Assembly: GCF_029407905.1 (NCBI RefSeq)
Contig: NC_073624.1
Location: 109,492,001-109,556,000 of the forward strand
Direction: 5' to 3'
Length of the DNA: 64,000 nucleotides
From: Bubalus kerabau
Lineage: Eukaryota > Chordata > Mammalia > Artiodactyla > Bovidae
Shown here one piece after another: positions 11,190-21,992 of the stretch. The translations under genes were made by a program, and so were the position numbers. Numbering within the stretch: position 1 is the stretch's first letter; the number at the start of each line of letters is the position of its first letter. The notes below the pieces were generated by a model. It was not told the origin of the DNA, ran no database searches, and was given only the letters and a program-made list of their open reading frames with translations.

Positions 11190-11994
11190 GCTTTGTTTGC
11201 AGTGTCCTTACTCTCATACCCAGCAATTCCTAAACTCCCATCTCTCAGGCTTCTGTCATCACTAAAACCGTCCTTACCAAGGTCATCAACTTCTGTATGT
11301 TTCCAAACTCATCAGTGATACCTATCTTATTATGTTGTAACTTTCAGGAGCATTCAAATTCAAAGACGTTTTCTTTCCTTTTTTTTTTTTGAAATACTTT
11401 CTTCAGTGGCTCCCTGGTACATGCTCTCTTTGACTCTTTTACTGACTCAGTTGTTATGTATTTTTGGACTCTGTAAGGGGCTTTTTCTAGTTTTTCTAAC
11501 CTCTACACTAGTAATGCCCTATAAGTATGGTACTTCTCTATCTACTCTCATTTTCTAAGTGAGTTTATCCTTTCCTGTGGCTTAAATACTGCAAAAGGCT
11601 AATAACATCCAAAAGCCTACCTCCCTACTGACCATTCACCAAAATCTAGACTTGTAAATCCAGCTAAGTGTAAGCAAGGTGATATGCTAAATTGAACTTT
11701 TGATTTTTTTTCTAAGCTTCCCTAAGCCTGCTCTTTTTAAAATTTTCTCCAATTTGGTGGAGAAGCAACTCCATATTCCAATTTTTCAAGGCAAAAAATT
11801 GAAGTCAAACGTGACTCCATTCTTTCTATCACATCTGACATTTAACACATTAATAATTACTATTCATTTAACCTCCAAAATATATCTGCAATCTTTCTCT
11901 CAAAATCTCTTCTCTTACTAACCTAATGTGAATAACCATGATTTCTCCCCTGAGTTACCACCACAGTCTGTAAATTCATCTCCCTTGTTCCATC
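11190..11994 (+). mobile_element. L2 LINE copy A, ORF2-derived part
   Basis: Diverged text follows the L2 ORF and 3' region in order. Examples are ACCGTCCTTACCAAGGTCAT, TTTTTTGAAATACTTTCTTC, then GACTCCATTCTTTCTATCAC and CCTCCAAAATATATCTGCAA. All frames are broken. Copy A resumes after a non-L2 insertion at about 12346. Confidence 0.65.
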
Positions 11995-12345
11995 TGTCAC
12001 AGGTTGGGTTCTCCAGCATGCAGACACTGAGATGGAATGCGAGGTGCCAACAGTGCCTTGGGCAGTGGCTGCTGTTGGAGAGTGATGCCCACCTAATCAC
12101 CAGATAAAGCTTCCACCAGCCCAGTAGAGCTCTCTGAAGCAAAGTCCCACACAGAGTGGAAATGGCAAGGCCCTTGTCCCACCACCTTGCTCAGTAACTG
12201 ACTGGGGCCACTCCAAGAAGAGGGTGATCTCACTTAAAACTGAGGCAGAACCTGGAGGAAGCTCACCACTAGAAGCTATCAGCCAATCACACACTTCACA
12301 GCTGGGCAGTATGTCCCTTCTAAAAGGGAATTAGAAAGGCATAAA
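11995..12345. mobile_element. unidentified old insertion inside L2 copy A
   Basis: L2 similarity stops near CATCTGTCAC and resumes near CTTCCAGAGCAGCCTTGCTT. The intervening piece starts AGGTTGGGTTCTCCAGCATG, which resembles the beginning of an old mammalian LTR-like repeat, but I cannot name it. The boundaries are approximate. Confidence 0.4.
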
Positions 12346-12925
12346 TCTTCATCCAGCTTCCAGAGCAGCCTTGCTTCTCTCCATCCTAGTCTGATTCCTC
12401 TGCCACTTATTCTATACACAGAAGCCAGGGTTGGTTTTAAAATATGAGGGGCTTCTGTCATCTTTCTCATGACACTCAACATAAACACCACGGCCTAGAA
12501 GCCCCTACACCACCTCTCCCTTCACTCTCCCCTTGACTTCATCCAACCCACTTTCTTTTTATTCTGCTCAGTCCAGCCCCATCTCAGGGGCACTTCCACC
12601 AGGATCCTGGCCTTTGCTGATTCCCCTATATCAATTTCAAGCTTTCTATCTGAAATATCTTTATTTCCTTCTGATCCTTGCTTAAATGTTACTTTATTTG
12701 GACCATTCTCCCTGACCTTTTATGTAAAATAGCCCATACACATCCCATACCTACATCTTATATGGGTTTTCTATATACTGACATGAAGTAGATCACATAT
12801 TTATTCTACATAAGCTTCATCAGTGCAGTGACTTTTTTTGTTTTTATTCACTAACCTATTTTCAGTTCCTAGACCGGGCCTATAATGGACTCTAAATAAA
12901 TATCTTAAATGAAATAATTTTCTCC
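12346..12925 (+). mobile_element. L2 LINE copy A, 3' part
   Basis: The L2 3' region continues through CTTGCTTAAATGTTACTTTA, then CCATTCTCCCTGACCTTTTA, then AGCTTCATCAGTGCAGTGAC. It ends in GGACTCTAAATAAATATCTT, the L2 3' terminus. Confidence 0.7.
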
Positions 12926-12944
12926 CTGCTTCCTCCTGCATCTT

Positions 12945-13248
12945 CCAAAAAATCTCATCTCAATATAGCAGCTAGGTGACGCTTCTAAATTTAAATCAGT
13001 CCATTAGAGCTCACAGCCTTCTAATAACTTCTTCTTGGAGTTAGAGTAAAGTCCATAGCCCTTATGATGCTCTAGGTCACCTGGCCCTTGGACACCACTA
13101 ATATAACAACCTTCTTCTTTTCCTCTTTCTTATTCCATACCAGCCACAGGGGTTTTCGCTGCTTTTTGAACATACCCAGCATGTCTGACAGCCATTAAGT
13201 GTCTTCGTACTTCCTCTTCTCTTAACCTAGGACACTCTTCCACAAATA
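12945..13248 (+). mobile_element. L2 LINE copy B, left part
   Basis: A second L2 starts again upstream in the consensus: AATATAGCAGCTAGGTGACG, GAGTTAGAGTAAAGTCCATA, GGTCACCTGGCCCTTGG, then ACTCTTCCACAAATA. It is interrupted by the LTR at 13249 and resumes at 13728. Confidence 0.7.
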
Positions 13249-13727
13249 TGTTGCAGGAAGGGGGACCCCTTCCAGGGCCTGAAACTGGGCTCTTGTCTAA
13301 CACTCAGAAATGAATTGTCTGAGGAGATACACCTGCTGACAAAGCAAGAGATTTTATTGGGAAAGGGCACCCGGATGGAGAGCAGGAGGGTAAGGGAACC
13401 CAGGAGAACACCTCTGCCACATGGCTTGCAGTCTTGGGTTTTATGGTGATGGGATTAGTTTCCGGGTTGTCTTTAGCCAATCATTTGACTCAGAGTCCTT
13501 CCTGGTGGTGCACACCTTGTTCAACCAAGATGGATGCCGGAGAGGATTCTGGGAGGTGCCAGACATGTGGCGCCTCCTTTTGACCTTTCCCGAACTCTTC
13601 CAGTTGGTGGTGGCTTATTAGTTCTGTGTTCCTTACCAGGACCTCCTGTCATAAAACAACTCATGCAAATAGTTACTATGGTGCCTGGCCAGGGTGGGCG
13701 GTTTCAGTCAGGGTTCTTCCCCTAACA
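13249..13727 (-). mobile_element. solo LTR of an endogenous retrovirus (BTLTR1-like)
   Basis: A 479-bp segment begins TGTTGCAGG and ends CCTAACA, the TG...CA termini of an LTR; it is read on the minus strand. The minus strand has a CCAATAAAATC polyadenylation signal (plus-strand complement near 13350) and a GC-rich R/U5. It resembles the bovine BTLTR1 group from memory. No internal retroviral sequence lies beside it, so it is a solo LTR. The 6-bp flanks (CAAATA, ATGATA) are not a convincing TSD. The surrounding L2 continues cleanly on both sides. Confidence 0.8.
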
Positions 13728-14030
13728 ATGATATGCACATGGTTTTCCTCAGACTTTGCCCTCAGGCTCTATCTTGAAGAAGACTTGTCAATCTACCTTC
13801 AATAGCACCATCTCCTTCTCTCTTCTGGTTCTTACAACACTTATGACTACTTGATTTTACTCACAGCATTTATCACTACTTGATACATGTATTTATGTTT
13901 ATTATGTGCTCTTCCTACCAAAATATAAGTTTCTTGAAGGCAGAGACTTTTTCTGGTATTTAATGATAAACAAAGCAAGGACCATATTTATTTGTATAGA
14001 TATCCTCACAACAAACACACACTTGAAAGA
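13728..14030 (+). mobile_element. L2 LINE copy B, right part
   Basis: L2 resumes directly after the LTR: ATGCACATGGTTTTCC, then TCACAGCATTTATCACTACT, then ATAAGTTTCTTGAAGGCAGA and the tail region. Together with 12945-13248 it makes one element split by the LTR. Confidence 0.7.
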
Positions 14031-15592
14031 TCAATCCAATTATTTGGAAATAAAGTCTAATAGTAAGACTTAGAGACCTGGGTAGAATTATAGTACCTGA
14101 AATATTTGGATTTTTTTCTTTTGGTACATTTTCCCTCCATGTTAAGAATTATTAAAACAAATATTTATTCTCTCCCCAAAAAATAACACAAAGAGAAATC
14201 AGCTCAAAAATCCCATTTTTTTGAAATGCTGATATACCTTTTATATTAACTGAAAGAAGTTAATTCTACATCTATTGTGATGGAAATTAATCTTCCTTGT
14301 GACTTTTACCTAACAGAATACAACACATGATTTGATGGCTTATGGATCTGAATGCATTTCAGACCTCCAAGATTTTAAAATATTAAAGATATTCATGCAT
14401 TCTTCACCCTGAGTTTTCCATGTGGAGGGGCTTTGCTGGAAAAAATTCCTGGCCTGTAGCCTTATACTTTACTCACTTTTCTGCTTGAAGGAGGAAAGCT
14501 CATCTGCTTAGCAGGTTTGGAAGGGGGGTCCCAGTGTGCTCCCCCGTCTTTCCCTTCTCGTCCCAAGAGGCAGCTGTCTGCAGCAAGCACTACTTTTCCC
14601 TGCCCTACATTTTACACAGTCAGGTGCCCAGATGGGATGGCAGTTACTTTTTATCAATGCCCATGACTTTGTAGGTAGGATAAATTTGCACGTGAAGTAA
14701 TAGCAGGACTTCCTGGTACAGGCCAAGCCACATTTTTCCAAATATGATTTCCAGACACAATTCTTTTACCTGTTTCTCAGGTGCTTCCAAATAAAAGCTG
14801 AGAAAGGTATCATGCTTTGATGCACCAAGAAACTAACAACCACATCAATCTTCTTTTCAATTTGATAAATAATATGGCAATTCAATTTAAAGTATCTACA
14901 CATGTCCTTTTATCCAAACACTACGACTGTAAGATACTTAAGTAATGCTTTTTCTAATGCCTTGTTGTTTTCTTTCTATAAAGGTCCAAAGGCATTTTAA
15001 TGAAATAAAAAGAGTAACAATGAATTTAGAAGATAAACCAAAGACAGGCTTTGGTATCATAGAGTAGAGCCTCTTTAAAGATGGGCTTTCTTTTCTTTTG
15101 ACTATTATGGGTTGTCAACCTCCATTCAGAAGAGAATAAAGAAAGACACTGCTCCCTTGAAATTCCCACCTCACCTTGCCTAACCTTGAAGTCTCACATC
15201 CTTCATTTCAAATCAGTGTGATAAATGACACCCAGCCCTTGTGACTCTTACTAGAATTTCAATTAATCATAACTTTTAAATTCTATGATTCTCTCAGTCC
15301 TTTCTCACCTTGTCTCCTAGAAAATTTCATACATCTTGGTAATGTTTAAAAGCTGAATTTTTCATGGATATTTTTACAGTCATCTCAATAAGCCTGTCTA
15401 CTGTTTTCAGAATAGAAGTGTGTATGGAATTCACTGCCTATTGAAAGAAGAATCCACTCTACAAGCATTAATTACAAAATAAGTGATATATAACAAATCT
15501 GCAAAGGGGAGGGGAGTGGGAGTGGCCTGTGGTGAATAATCTTGATAACAAGCAAATTGTCATTAAAAAGCTTTCAGGGCATTATAAAATAT
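14031..15592. other. unassigned DNA
   Basis: No repeat family or coding exon is recognised. The part at about 14500-14640 is richer in G+C than its surroundings and contains a 77-codon antisense open frame with no recognisable domain. I do not call it a gene. Confidence 0.5.
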
Positions 15593-15668
15593 GACTAGAG
15601 AATTCCATGGACTGTACAGTCCATGGGGTTACAAAGAGTCAGACACAACTGAGTGACTTTCACTTTCA
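15593..15668 (+). mobile_element. Bov-tA SINE 3' fragment
   Basis: GAGAATTCCATGGACTGTAC, then CAGTCCATGGGGTT, then AGAGTCAGACACAACTGAGT form the SINE tail. A short internal deletion has brought two CCATGG-containing blocks together and created a 22-bp palindrome around 15607-15628. Confidence 0.8.
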
Positions 15669-15801
15669 TTCAAACTGAAAGCTGTAAGAATAATTGGAAC
15701 AGAAAATTAAATAGACATATAATGTCTTTTGTGGACTACTGCATATATGAATGTGATTTTAAAATTTATATTTTTTTATGACAGACTTTAATACTAGATT
15801 A

Positions 15802-16011
15802 GGGGCTTCTCTGGTGGTGCAGTGGTAAAGAATCTGCCTGCTGAAGCAGGAGAAAAGGTTTGATCCCTAGGTCAGGAAAACCCCTGGAGTAGGAAATGGC
15901 AACCCACTCTGGTATTCTTGCCTGGAAAATCCCATGGACAGAGGAGCCTGGAGGGCTACAGTCCATGGTGTTGCAAAGAACTGAACACAACTGAGTGACT
16001 AATCAGCAAAA
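15802..16011 (+). mobile_element. Bov-tA SINE with perfect TSD
   Basis: The tRNA-Glu-like head (GGGGCTTCTCTGGTGGTGCA, B box-like GGTTTGATCCC) is followed by the BovB-like tail ending ACTGAGTGACTAATCAGCAA. It is flanked by a perfect 12-bp TSD, AATACTAGATTA, at 15790-15801 and 16012-16023. The perfect duplication suggests fairly recent insertion. Confidence 0.95.
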
Positions 16012-16023
16012 AATACTAGATTA

Positions 16024-16618
16024 AACTGTGAAATGAGTTTGGTAGTAAGATCCAATAGGAAGTTGCCCTAGAACACAGTGGAGGCATGCTATGTATCTTG
16101 AGTTTTCATTTTTCACTTCAGACTAATAACTAAATTTTTAATTGAGTGTGATTCTACCAAACCACCGCTAGTAAAAACCTTTCTTGCCAGAATCCAGCAG
16201 AAAATGAAAATATGAAGATTCAATGTCATCTAAATGACAATTCATATGCACAATTTGGAAATGATACAGATATGAATAGACATAATACAGACATGTGAGC
16301 AAAAATTTTTAACTAAAAAATTCAGTAGAATAAAAATAAGAGAAACTTAGAAATTTTAGAGCAAATATCCATGTTTAATAAATACATATTGAATGAATAA
16401 ATGAATTAGTGTTTGAACAAGTAGATATGTGGACTGAGGAATAAAGAAAATAAACAGCAGTTAATAACAAACTGCTAAAAGCTGAAGAATATTTTTATTA
16501 TAATACTGTGTGTATATGGGTGTAGAGAGAATGAAATACATATAATGCATATTTAATTATTAGCTCTAATTATAAAAAAAAAACTTGGAATGTCCTAATA
16601 AAAATAGTACCAACAATT
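16024..16618. other. unassigned AT-rich DNA
   Basis: No gene or repeat family is recognised. Confidence 0.5.
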
Positions 16619-16691
16619 TATATATACCTATCATATACATTATCCAATGTGTATATATATATATATATATACACACACACATTGGATAATG

Positions 16692-16724
<33 letters not shown>

Positions 16725-16731
16725 ATACATC
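16619..16731. repeat. compound (TA)n/(CA)n/(GT)n microsatellite with inverted repeat
   Basis: A TATCATATACATTATCCAAT block (about 16626-16648) is followed by (TA)n and (CA)n. Its inverted copy ATTGGATAATGTATATATAT lies at 16681-16700, followed by (GT)n. The arms can pair over about 25 bp (roughly 16634-16660 with 16672-16698). The same block recurs directly at 17045-17066 at the left junction of the BovB element. Confidence 0.85.
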
Positions 16732-17000
16732 AGAGAAGGCAATGGCACCCCACTCCAGTACTCTTGCCTGGAAAATCCCATGGACGGAGGAGCCTGGTGG
16801 GCTACAGTCCATGGGGTCACTAGGAGTCGGACACGACTGAGCGACTTCACTTCCCCTTTTCACTTTCATGCACTGGAGAAGGAAATGGCAACCCACTCCA
16901 GTGTTCTTGCCTGGAGAATCCCAGGGACAGGGGAGCCTGGTGGGCTGCCGTCTATGGGGTAGCACAGAGTCGGACACGACTGAAGTGACTTAGCATAGCA
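16732..17000 (+). mobile_element. BOV-A2 SINE
   Basis: A complete two-unit BOV-A2: head AGAGAAGGCAATGGCACCCC, first unit, the linker CACTTTCATGCACTGGAG, second unit, then GACTTAGCATAGCA in place of the usual CAG repeats. It sits between two microsatellite tracts, so a TSD cannot be separated from the simple repeats. Confidence 0.95.
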
Positions 17001-17047
17001 TATATATATATGTATGTATGTATATATATATATGTATATATATACCT
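17001..17047. repeat. (TATG)n/(TA)n microsatellite
   Basis: TA and GTAT repeats lie between BOV-A2 and the BovB target site. Confidence 0.9.
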
Positions 17048-17061
17048 ATCATATACATTAT

Positions 17062-18102
17062 CCAATATGCTACTGGAGATCATGGGGGAATTACCTCCAG
17101 AAAGAATGAAGAGATGTAGCCAAAGCAAAAAGAATACCCAGCTGTGGATGTGACTGGTGATAGAAGCAAGGTCTGATGCTATAAAGAGTAATATTGCATA
17201 GGAATCTGGAATGTCAGGTCCATGAATCAAGGCAAATTGGAAGTGGCCAAATAAGAGATGGCAAGAGTGAATGTCGACATTCTAGGAATCAACGAACTGA
17301 AATGGACTGGAATGGGTGAATTTAACTCAGATGACCATTATATCTACTACTTCGGGCAGAAATCCCTCAGAAGAAATGGAGTAGCCATCATGGTCAACAA
17401 AAGAGTCTGAAATGCAGTACTTGGATGCAATCTCAAAAACGACAGAATGATCTCTGTTCGTTTCCAGGGCAAACCATTCAATATCACAGTAATTCAAGTC
17501 TATTCCCCAACCAGTAACGCTGAAGAAGCTGAAGTTGAACGGTTCTATGAAGACCTACAAGATCTTTTAGAACTAACACCCTAAAAGATGTCCTTTTCAT
17601 TATAGGGGACTGGAATGCAAAAGTAGGAAGTCAAGAAACACCTGGAGTAACAGGCAAATTTGGCCTTGGAAGACAGAATGAAGCAGAGCAAAGACTAATA
17701 GAGTTTTGCCAAGAAAATGCACTGGTCATAGCAAACACCCTCTTCCAACAACACAAGAGAAGACTCTACACATGGACATCACCAGATGGTCAACACCAAA
17801 ATCAGATTGATTATATTCTTTGCAGCCAAAGATGGACACGCTCTATACAGTCAGCAAAAACAAGACCAGAAGCTGACTGTGGCTCAGACCATGAACTCCT
17901 TATTGCCAAATTCAGACTTAAATTGAAAAAAGTAGGGAAAACCACTAGACCATTCAGGTATGACCTAAATCAAATCCCTTATGATTATACAGTGGAAGTG
18001 AGAAATAGATTTAAGGGCCTAGATCTGATAGATAGAGTGCCTGATGAACTATAGAATGAGGTTCGTGACATTGTACAGGAGACAGGGATCAAGACCATCC
18101 CA
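17062..18102 (+). pseudogene. BovB endonuclease region, inactivated
   Basis: The translated text matches the apurinic endonuclease-like domain of BovB, including NDRMISVRF, an IQVYSPTSNAEEAEVERFYE block, GDWNAKVG-type and SPDGQ..QIDYIL motifs. It is interrupted by TAA near 17250, TGA near 17407 (the second in-window copy at 31222 reads CCA there), a frameshift near 17581 in CACCCTAAAAGATG (other copies have CACCCAAAAAAGATG), and TAG near 18052 (other copies TGG). No functional endonuclease can be made from this copy. Confidence 0.9.
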
Positions 18103-20016
18103 ATGGAAAAGAAATGCAAAAAAGCAAAATGGCTGTCTGGGGAGGCCTTACAAATAGCTGTGAAAAGAAGAGAAGCAAAAAGCAAAGGATCAAAGGAAAG
18201 ATATAAGCATCTGAATGCAGAGTTCCAAAGAATAGCAAGGAGAGATAAGAAAGCCTTCTTCAGAGATCAATGCAAAGAAATAGAGGAAAACAACAGAATG
18301 GGAAAGACTAGAGATCTCTTCAAGAAAACCAGAGATACCAAGGGAATATTTCATGCAAAGATGGGCTTGATAAAGGACAGAAATGGTATGGACCTAACAG
18401 AAGCAGAAGATATTAAGAAGAGATGGCAAGAATACACAGGAGAACTGTACAAAAAAGATCTTCACGACCCAGAGAATCACGATGGTGTGATCACTGACCT
18501 AGAGCCAGACATCCTGGAATGTGAAGTCAAGTGGGCCTTAGAAAGCATCACTACGAACAAAGCTAGTGGAGGTGATGGAATTCCAGTTGAGCTATTCCAA
18601 ATCCTGAAAGATGATGCTGTGAAAGTGCTGCACTCAATATGCCAGCAACTTTGGAAAACTCAGCAGTGGCCACAGGACTGGAGAAGGTCAGTTTTCATTC
18701 CAATCCCAAAGAAAGGCAATGCCAAAGAATGCTTAAACTACCGCACAATTGCACTCATTTCGCACGCCAGTAAAGTAATGCTCAAAATTCTCCAAGCCAG
18801 GCTTCAGCAATATGTGAACCGTGAACTTCCTGATGTTCAAGCTGGTTTTAGAAAAGGCAGAGGAACCACAGATCAAATTGCCAACATCTGCTGGATCATG
18901 GAAAAAGCAAGAGAGTTCCAGAAAAACATCTATTTCTGCTTTATTGACTATACCAAAGCCTTTGACTGTGTGGATCACAATACACTGTGGAAAATTCTGA
19001 AAGAGATGGGAATACCAGACCACCTGATCTGCCTCTTGAGAAATTTGTGTGCAGGTCAGGAAGCAACAGTTAGAACTGGACATGGAACAACAGACTGGTT
19101 CCAAATAGGAAAAGGAGTACGTCAAGGCTGTATATTGTCACCCTGTTTATTTAACTTATATGCAGAGTACATCATGAGAAACGCTGGACTGGAAGAAACA
19201 CAAGCTGGAATCAAGATTGCCATGAGAAATATTAATAACCTCAGATATGCAGATGACACCACCCTTATGGCAGAAAGTGAAGAGGAACTCAAAAGCCTCT
19301 TGATGAAAGTGAAAGTGGAGAGTGAAAAAGTTGGCTTAAAGCTCAACATTCAGAAAATGAAGATCATGGTATCTGGTCCCATCACTTCATGGGAAATAGA
19401 TGGGGAAACATTGAAAACAGTGTCAGACTTTATTTTGGGGGGCTCCAAAATCACTGCAGATGGTGACTGCAGCCATGAAATTAAAAGATGCTTACTCCTT
19501 GGAAGGAAAGTTATTACCAACCTAGATAGCATATTCAAAAGCAGAGACATTACTTTGCCAACAAAGGTTCATCTAGTCAAGGCTGTGGTTTTTCCTATGG
19601 TCATGTATGGATGTGAGAGTTGGACTGTGAAGAAGGCTGAGCGCCGAAGAATTGATGCTTTTGAACTGTGGTGTTGGAGAAGACTGTTGCGAGTCCCTTG
19701 GACTGCAAGGAGATCCAACCAGTCCATTCTGAAGGAGATCAGCCCTGGGTGTACTTTGGAAGGAATGATGCGAAAGCTGAAACTCCAGTACTTTGGTCAC
19801 CTCATGCAAAGAGTTGACTCATTGGAAAAGACTCTGATGCTGGGAGGGATTGAGGGCAAGAGGAGAAGGGGACGACAGAGGGTGAGATGGCTGGATGGCA
19901 TCACTGACTCGATGGATGTGAGTCTGAGTGAACTCCGGGAGTTGGTGATGGACAGGGAGGCCTGGCGTGCTGTGATTCTTGGGGTCACAAAGATTTGGAC
20001 ACGAATGAGCAACTGA
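18103..20016 (+). CDS. BovB reverse transcriptase and C-terminal region, open over 637 codons
   Basis: An uninterrupted frame covers the reverse transcriptase and C-terminal part of the BovB protein. Visible blocks are NKASGGDGIPVELFQ (about residue 152), IPIPKKGNAKECLNYR, the FIDYTKAFDCVDH block that carries a catalytic Asp (about 280), GVRQGCILSPCLFN, and the catalytic YADD at about residues 382-385. The C-terminus has the basic GKRRRGRQRVRW motif. The ATG used is internal; the original protein began upstream in the dead endonuclease region. The frame is probably a relic with by-chance preservation, not a working gene. Changes from sister copies include FILGGS where the copy at 42090 has FIFLGS. 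Confidence 0.75.
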   Translation: MEKKCKKAKWLSGEALQIAVKRREAKSKGSKERYKHLNAEFQRIARRDKKAFFRDQCKEIEENNRMGKTRDLFKKTRDTKGIFHAKMGLIKDRNGMDLTEAEDIKKRWQEYTGELYKKDLHDPENHDGVITDLEPDILECEVKWALESITTNKASGGDGIPVELFQILKDDAVKVLHSICQQLWKTQQWPQDWRRSVFIPIPKKGNAKECLNYRTIALISHASKVMLKILQARLQQYVNRELPDVQAGFRKGRGTTDQIANICWIMEKAREFQKNIYFCFIDYTKAFDCVDHNTLWKILKEMGIPDHLICLLRNLCAGQEATVRTGHGTTDWFQIGKGVRQGCILSPCLFNLYAEYIMRNAGLEETQAGIKIAMRNINNLRYADDTTLMAESEEELKSLLMKVKVESEKVGLKLNIQKMKIMVSGPITSWEIDGETLKTVSDFILGGSKITADGDCSHEIKRCLLLGRKVITNLDSIFKSRDITLPTKVHLVKAVVFPMVMYGCESWTVKKAERRRIDAFELWCWRRLLRVPWTARRSNQSILKEISPGCTLEGMMRKLKLQYFGHLMQRVDSLEKTLMLGGIEGKRRRGRQRVRWLDGITDSMDVSLSELRELVMDREAWRAVILGVTKIWTRMSN

Positions 20017-20039
20017 TCTGATCTGATCATATACATTAT

Positions 20040-20243
20040 ATATCCATCTGCTTTATGCAAACTAACATGGTTTAATAAGTCACATTTTGCAAGTTGAAAA
20101 TTTTAATATGTATGATGTTCTATGCAGAAAATACCAATTTCAATTTTTATATGCCTGTTTAAATGCTATAACCAAGATATATAGAAGTTTCTACCCATAC
20201 AAATCAGCCTCTTGTAGAAACAGAAAAAATAATACGTTTTTGG
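20040..20243. other. unassigned AT-rich spacer
   Basis: A short stretch between the BovB TSD and the next SINE, with nothing recognised. Confidence 0.5.
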
Positions 20244-20515
20244 GAAATGGCAACCCACTCCAGTACTCTTGCCTGGAAAATCCCATGGACGGAGGAGCCT
20301 GGTAGGCTGCAGTCCATGGGGTCGCTAACAGTCAGACACGACTGAGCGACTTGACTTTCCCTTTTCACTTTCATGCATTGGAGAAGGAAATGGCAACCCA
20401 CTCCAGTGTTCTTGCCTGGAGAATCCCAGGGACAGCAGAGCCTGATGGGCTGCCATCTATGGGGTCGCACAGAGTCAGACACAACTGAAGTGACTTAGCA
20501 GCAGCAGCAGCAACT
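20244..20515 (+). mobile_element. BOV-A2 SINE, head slightly truncated
   Basis: It starts at GGGAAATGGCAACCCACTCC. It includes both BOV-A2 units with the linker CACTTTCATGCATTGGAGAA, then GACTTAGCAGCAGCAGCAGC. A few bases of the head are missing. No strong TSD is seen. Confidence 0.93.
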
Positions 20516-20657
20516 GGAAGAATTTGTTTTTCATATCATAAGGCTTGCTATCAAATTGCTTTGATCTCATTAACATATTTCAAAAAAGCATCATAGAAGT
20601 TTATAAGATCTTATGCATACATTTTCCTAATTTAATAAGTAGATGGTATTGATGCTT

Positions 20658-20735
20658 ATTGTTCAGTCACTAAGTTGTGTCTGACTGCACCCCTGAACTG
20701 AAGCACACCAGGCTTTCTGTACTTCACTATACCCT
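20658..20735 (-). mobile_element. old BovB 3' end fragment
   Basis: TTATTGTTCAGTCACTAAGT, then GTGTCTGACTGCACCCCTGA, then AGCACACCAGGCTTTCTGTA is the reverse complement of a diverged BovB 3' terminus (the older BDDF-like variant). Confidence 0.75.
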
Positions 20736-21632
20736 AGGTTATAAAATACAAACATTCACAAATGAGTGAGGTTATTAATAATCAAAGCAAAAACAATCAA
20801 AAATAATTAAAGCAGCATTTGAACCTGCAAACAGGTTCACATCCAACCACAGTATTCATCAGCATAATCTTATAAAAAATGGCCACAAATGTTATCCTCA
20901 ACTTCTACCTTGAAAGGGCACCAATTTTTATTTTAAATCTCTTCAGTTTGCAGTAGATAATAATGAGGCTTCACATGAATAAGAAGTGTTTCTTTATTAA
21001 ATTTAACTAGTGAGGCTTTAGGTTTTTGTCTTGCCACATTGAAATATTTTATAAGAAATATATATAAAATACATAATGAAAAACTCATAGCATATGCCAG
21101 AGATAGTTCTGAGCTTTCTTGTCAAGGGCTAGGCAGTATATAAAAATTGCCTTTACTGAGATAATCTACAAACAACCTGCCAGTTTCACTTTCTACTCCT
21201 GGCAGAACCACTGTGGGTTCTTATGGAAGCAATAAACTCCTTCATATTTACAATACATCAATTTAAAGTCTACATGTATTTTTACCTTTTTCATAACCAC
21301 CTTGGATGTTAGCTCATCCTGACCTCTCAAGAGCCCTGGAAAGTACATCAAGTGTATATTTTTACTCCAGTGTTAGAAGTTAGGAAATACACCAATTTAC
21401 AAGAACTGTCTAGGAGGGGCCATTTAGTCATGTGTTCACATGAGGAAAATAGCACTGTACAATAAGTCTAGACCCATCCCAAATTCAAGAATTGCTATTG
21501 TTTTTTATGCTGGTCTTAAATATATATATACTATGGATCTGGAGATAGATTTAAGTGTTCCTGGTCATTACTCTTTCTGGTTATACAAGACATATCTAAA
21601 CCAAGTTGCTTCTTTATAATTTGTTACATCCT
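20736..21632. other. unassigned AT-rich DNA
   Basis: No gene or repeat family is recognised. Confidence 0.5.
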
Positions 21633-21640
21633 AACATTTT

Positions 21641-21855
21641 GCAAAGAGTTGACTCATTGGAAAAGACTCTGATGCTGGGAGGGATTGTGGGCAGGAGGAA
21701 AAGGGGATGACAGAGGATGAGATGGCTGGATGGCATCACCGACTCAATGGACGTGAGTTTGAGTGAACTCCGGGAGATGGTGATGGACAGGGAGGCCTGG
21801 AGTGCTGCGATTCATGGGGTCGCAAAGAGTCCGACACGACTGAGTGACTGAACTG
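21641..21855 (+). mobile_element. BovB LINE 3' stub with short TSD
   Basis: The last 215 bp of BovB, from GCAAAGAGTTGACTCATTGG to ACTGAGTGACTGAACTG. Short direct repeats AACATTTT at 21633-21640 and 21856-21863 flank it. The first AA of the right copy is ambiguous with the BovB tail. Confidence 0.92.
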
Positions 21856-21965
21856 AACATTTTGGGAAAGGCAGGTTTAAGTGTAGATATTTTCAGGTCA
21901 GTTTGTTTTCTCTCAAAAAGTCACTGTGGTTTTGTAACCAAGAGACAAGTTCTGTGCCTCTGGAC

Positions 21966-21992
21966 CTGTCCCTCTGTCCCTCTGTCCCTCTC
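21966..21992. repeat. (CTGTCCCT)n short tandem repeat
   Basis: Just over three copies of an 8-bp unit. Confidence 0.85.

Larger units (their letters stand above)
17062..20025 (+). mobile_element. BovB (RTE) LINE, ~3.0 kb, lacking 5' UTR
   Basis: It begins within the BovB leader at CCAATATGCTACTGGAGATC and ends in a CTGATCTGATCTGATC variant of the 3' terminal repeat. A perfect 14-bp TSD flanks it (ATCATATACATTAT at 17048-17061 and 20026-20039). It contains the endonuclease region (inactivated) and an open reverse-transcriptase region. BovB moves by target-primed reverse transcription and is thought to mobilise Bov-tA and BOV-A2, which share its 3' end. Confidence 0.97.

Noticed and set aside
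14508..14741. 77-codon antisense open frame in a locally GC-richer patch
   Set aside because: No recognisable domain, no splice or conservation evidence. A conserved exon cannot be excluded but cannot be supported either.
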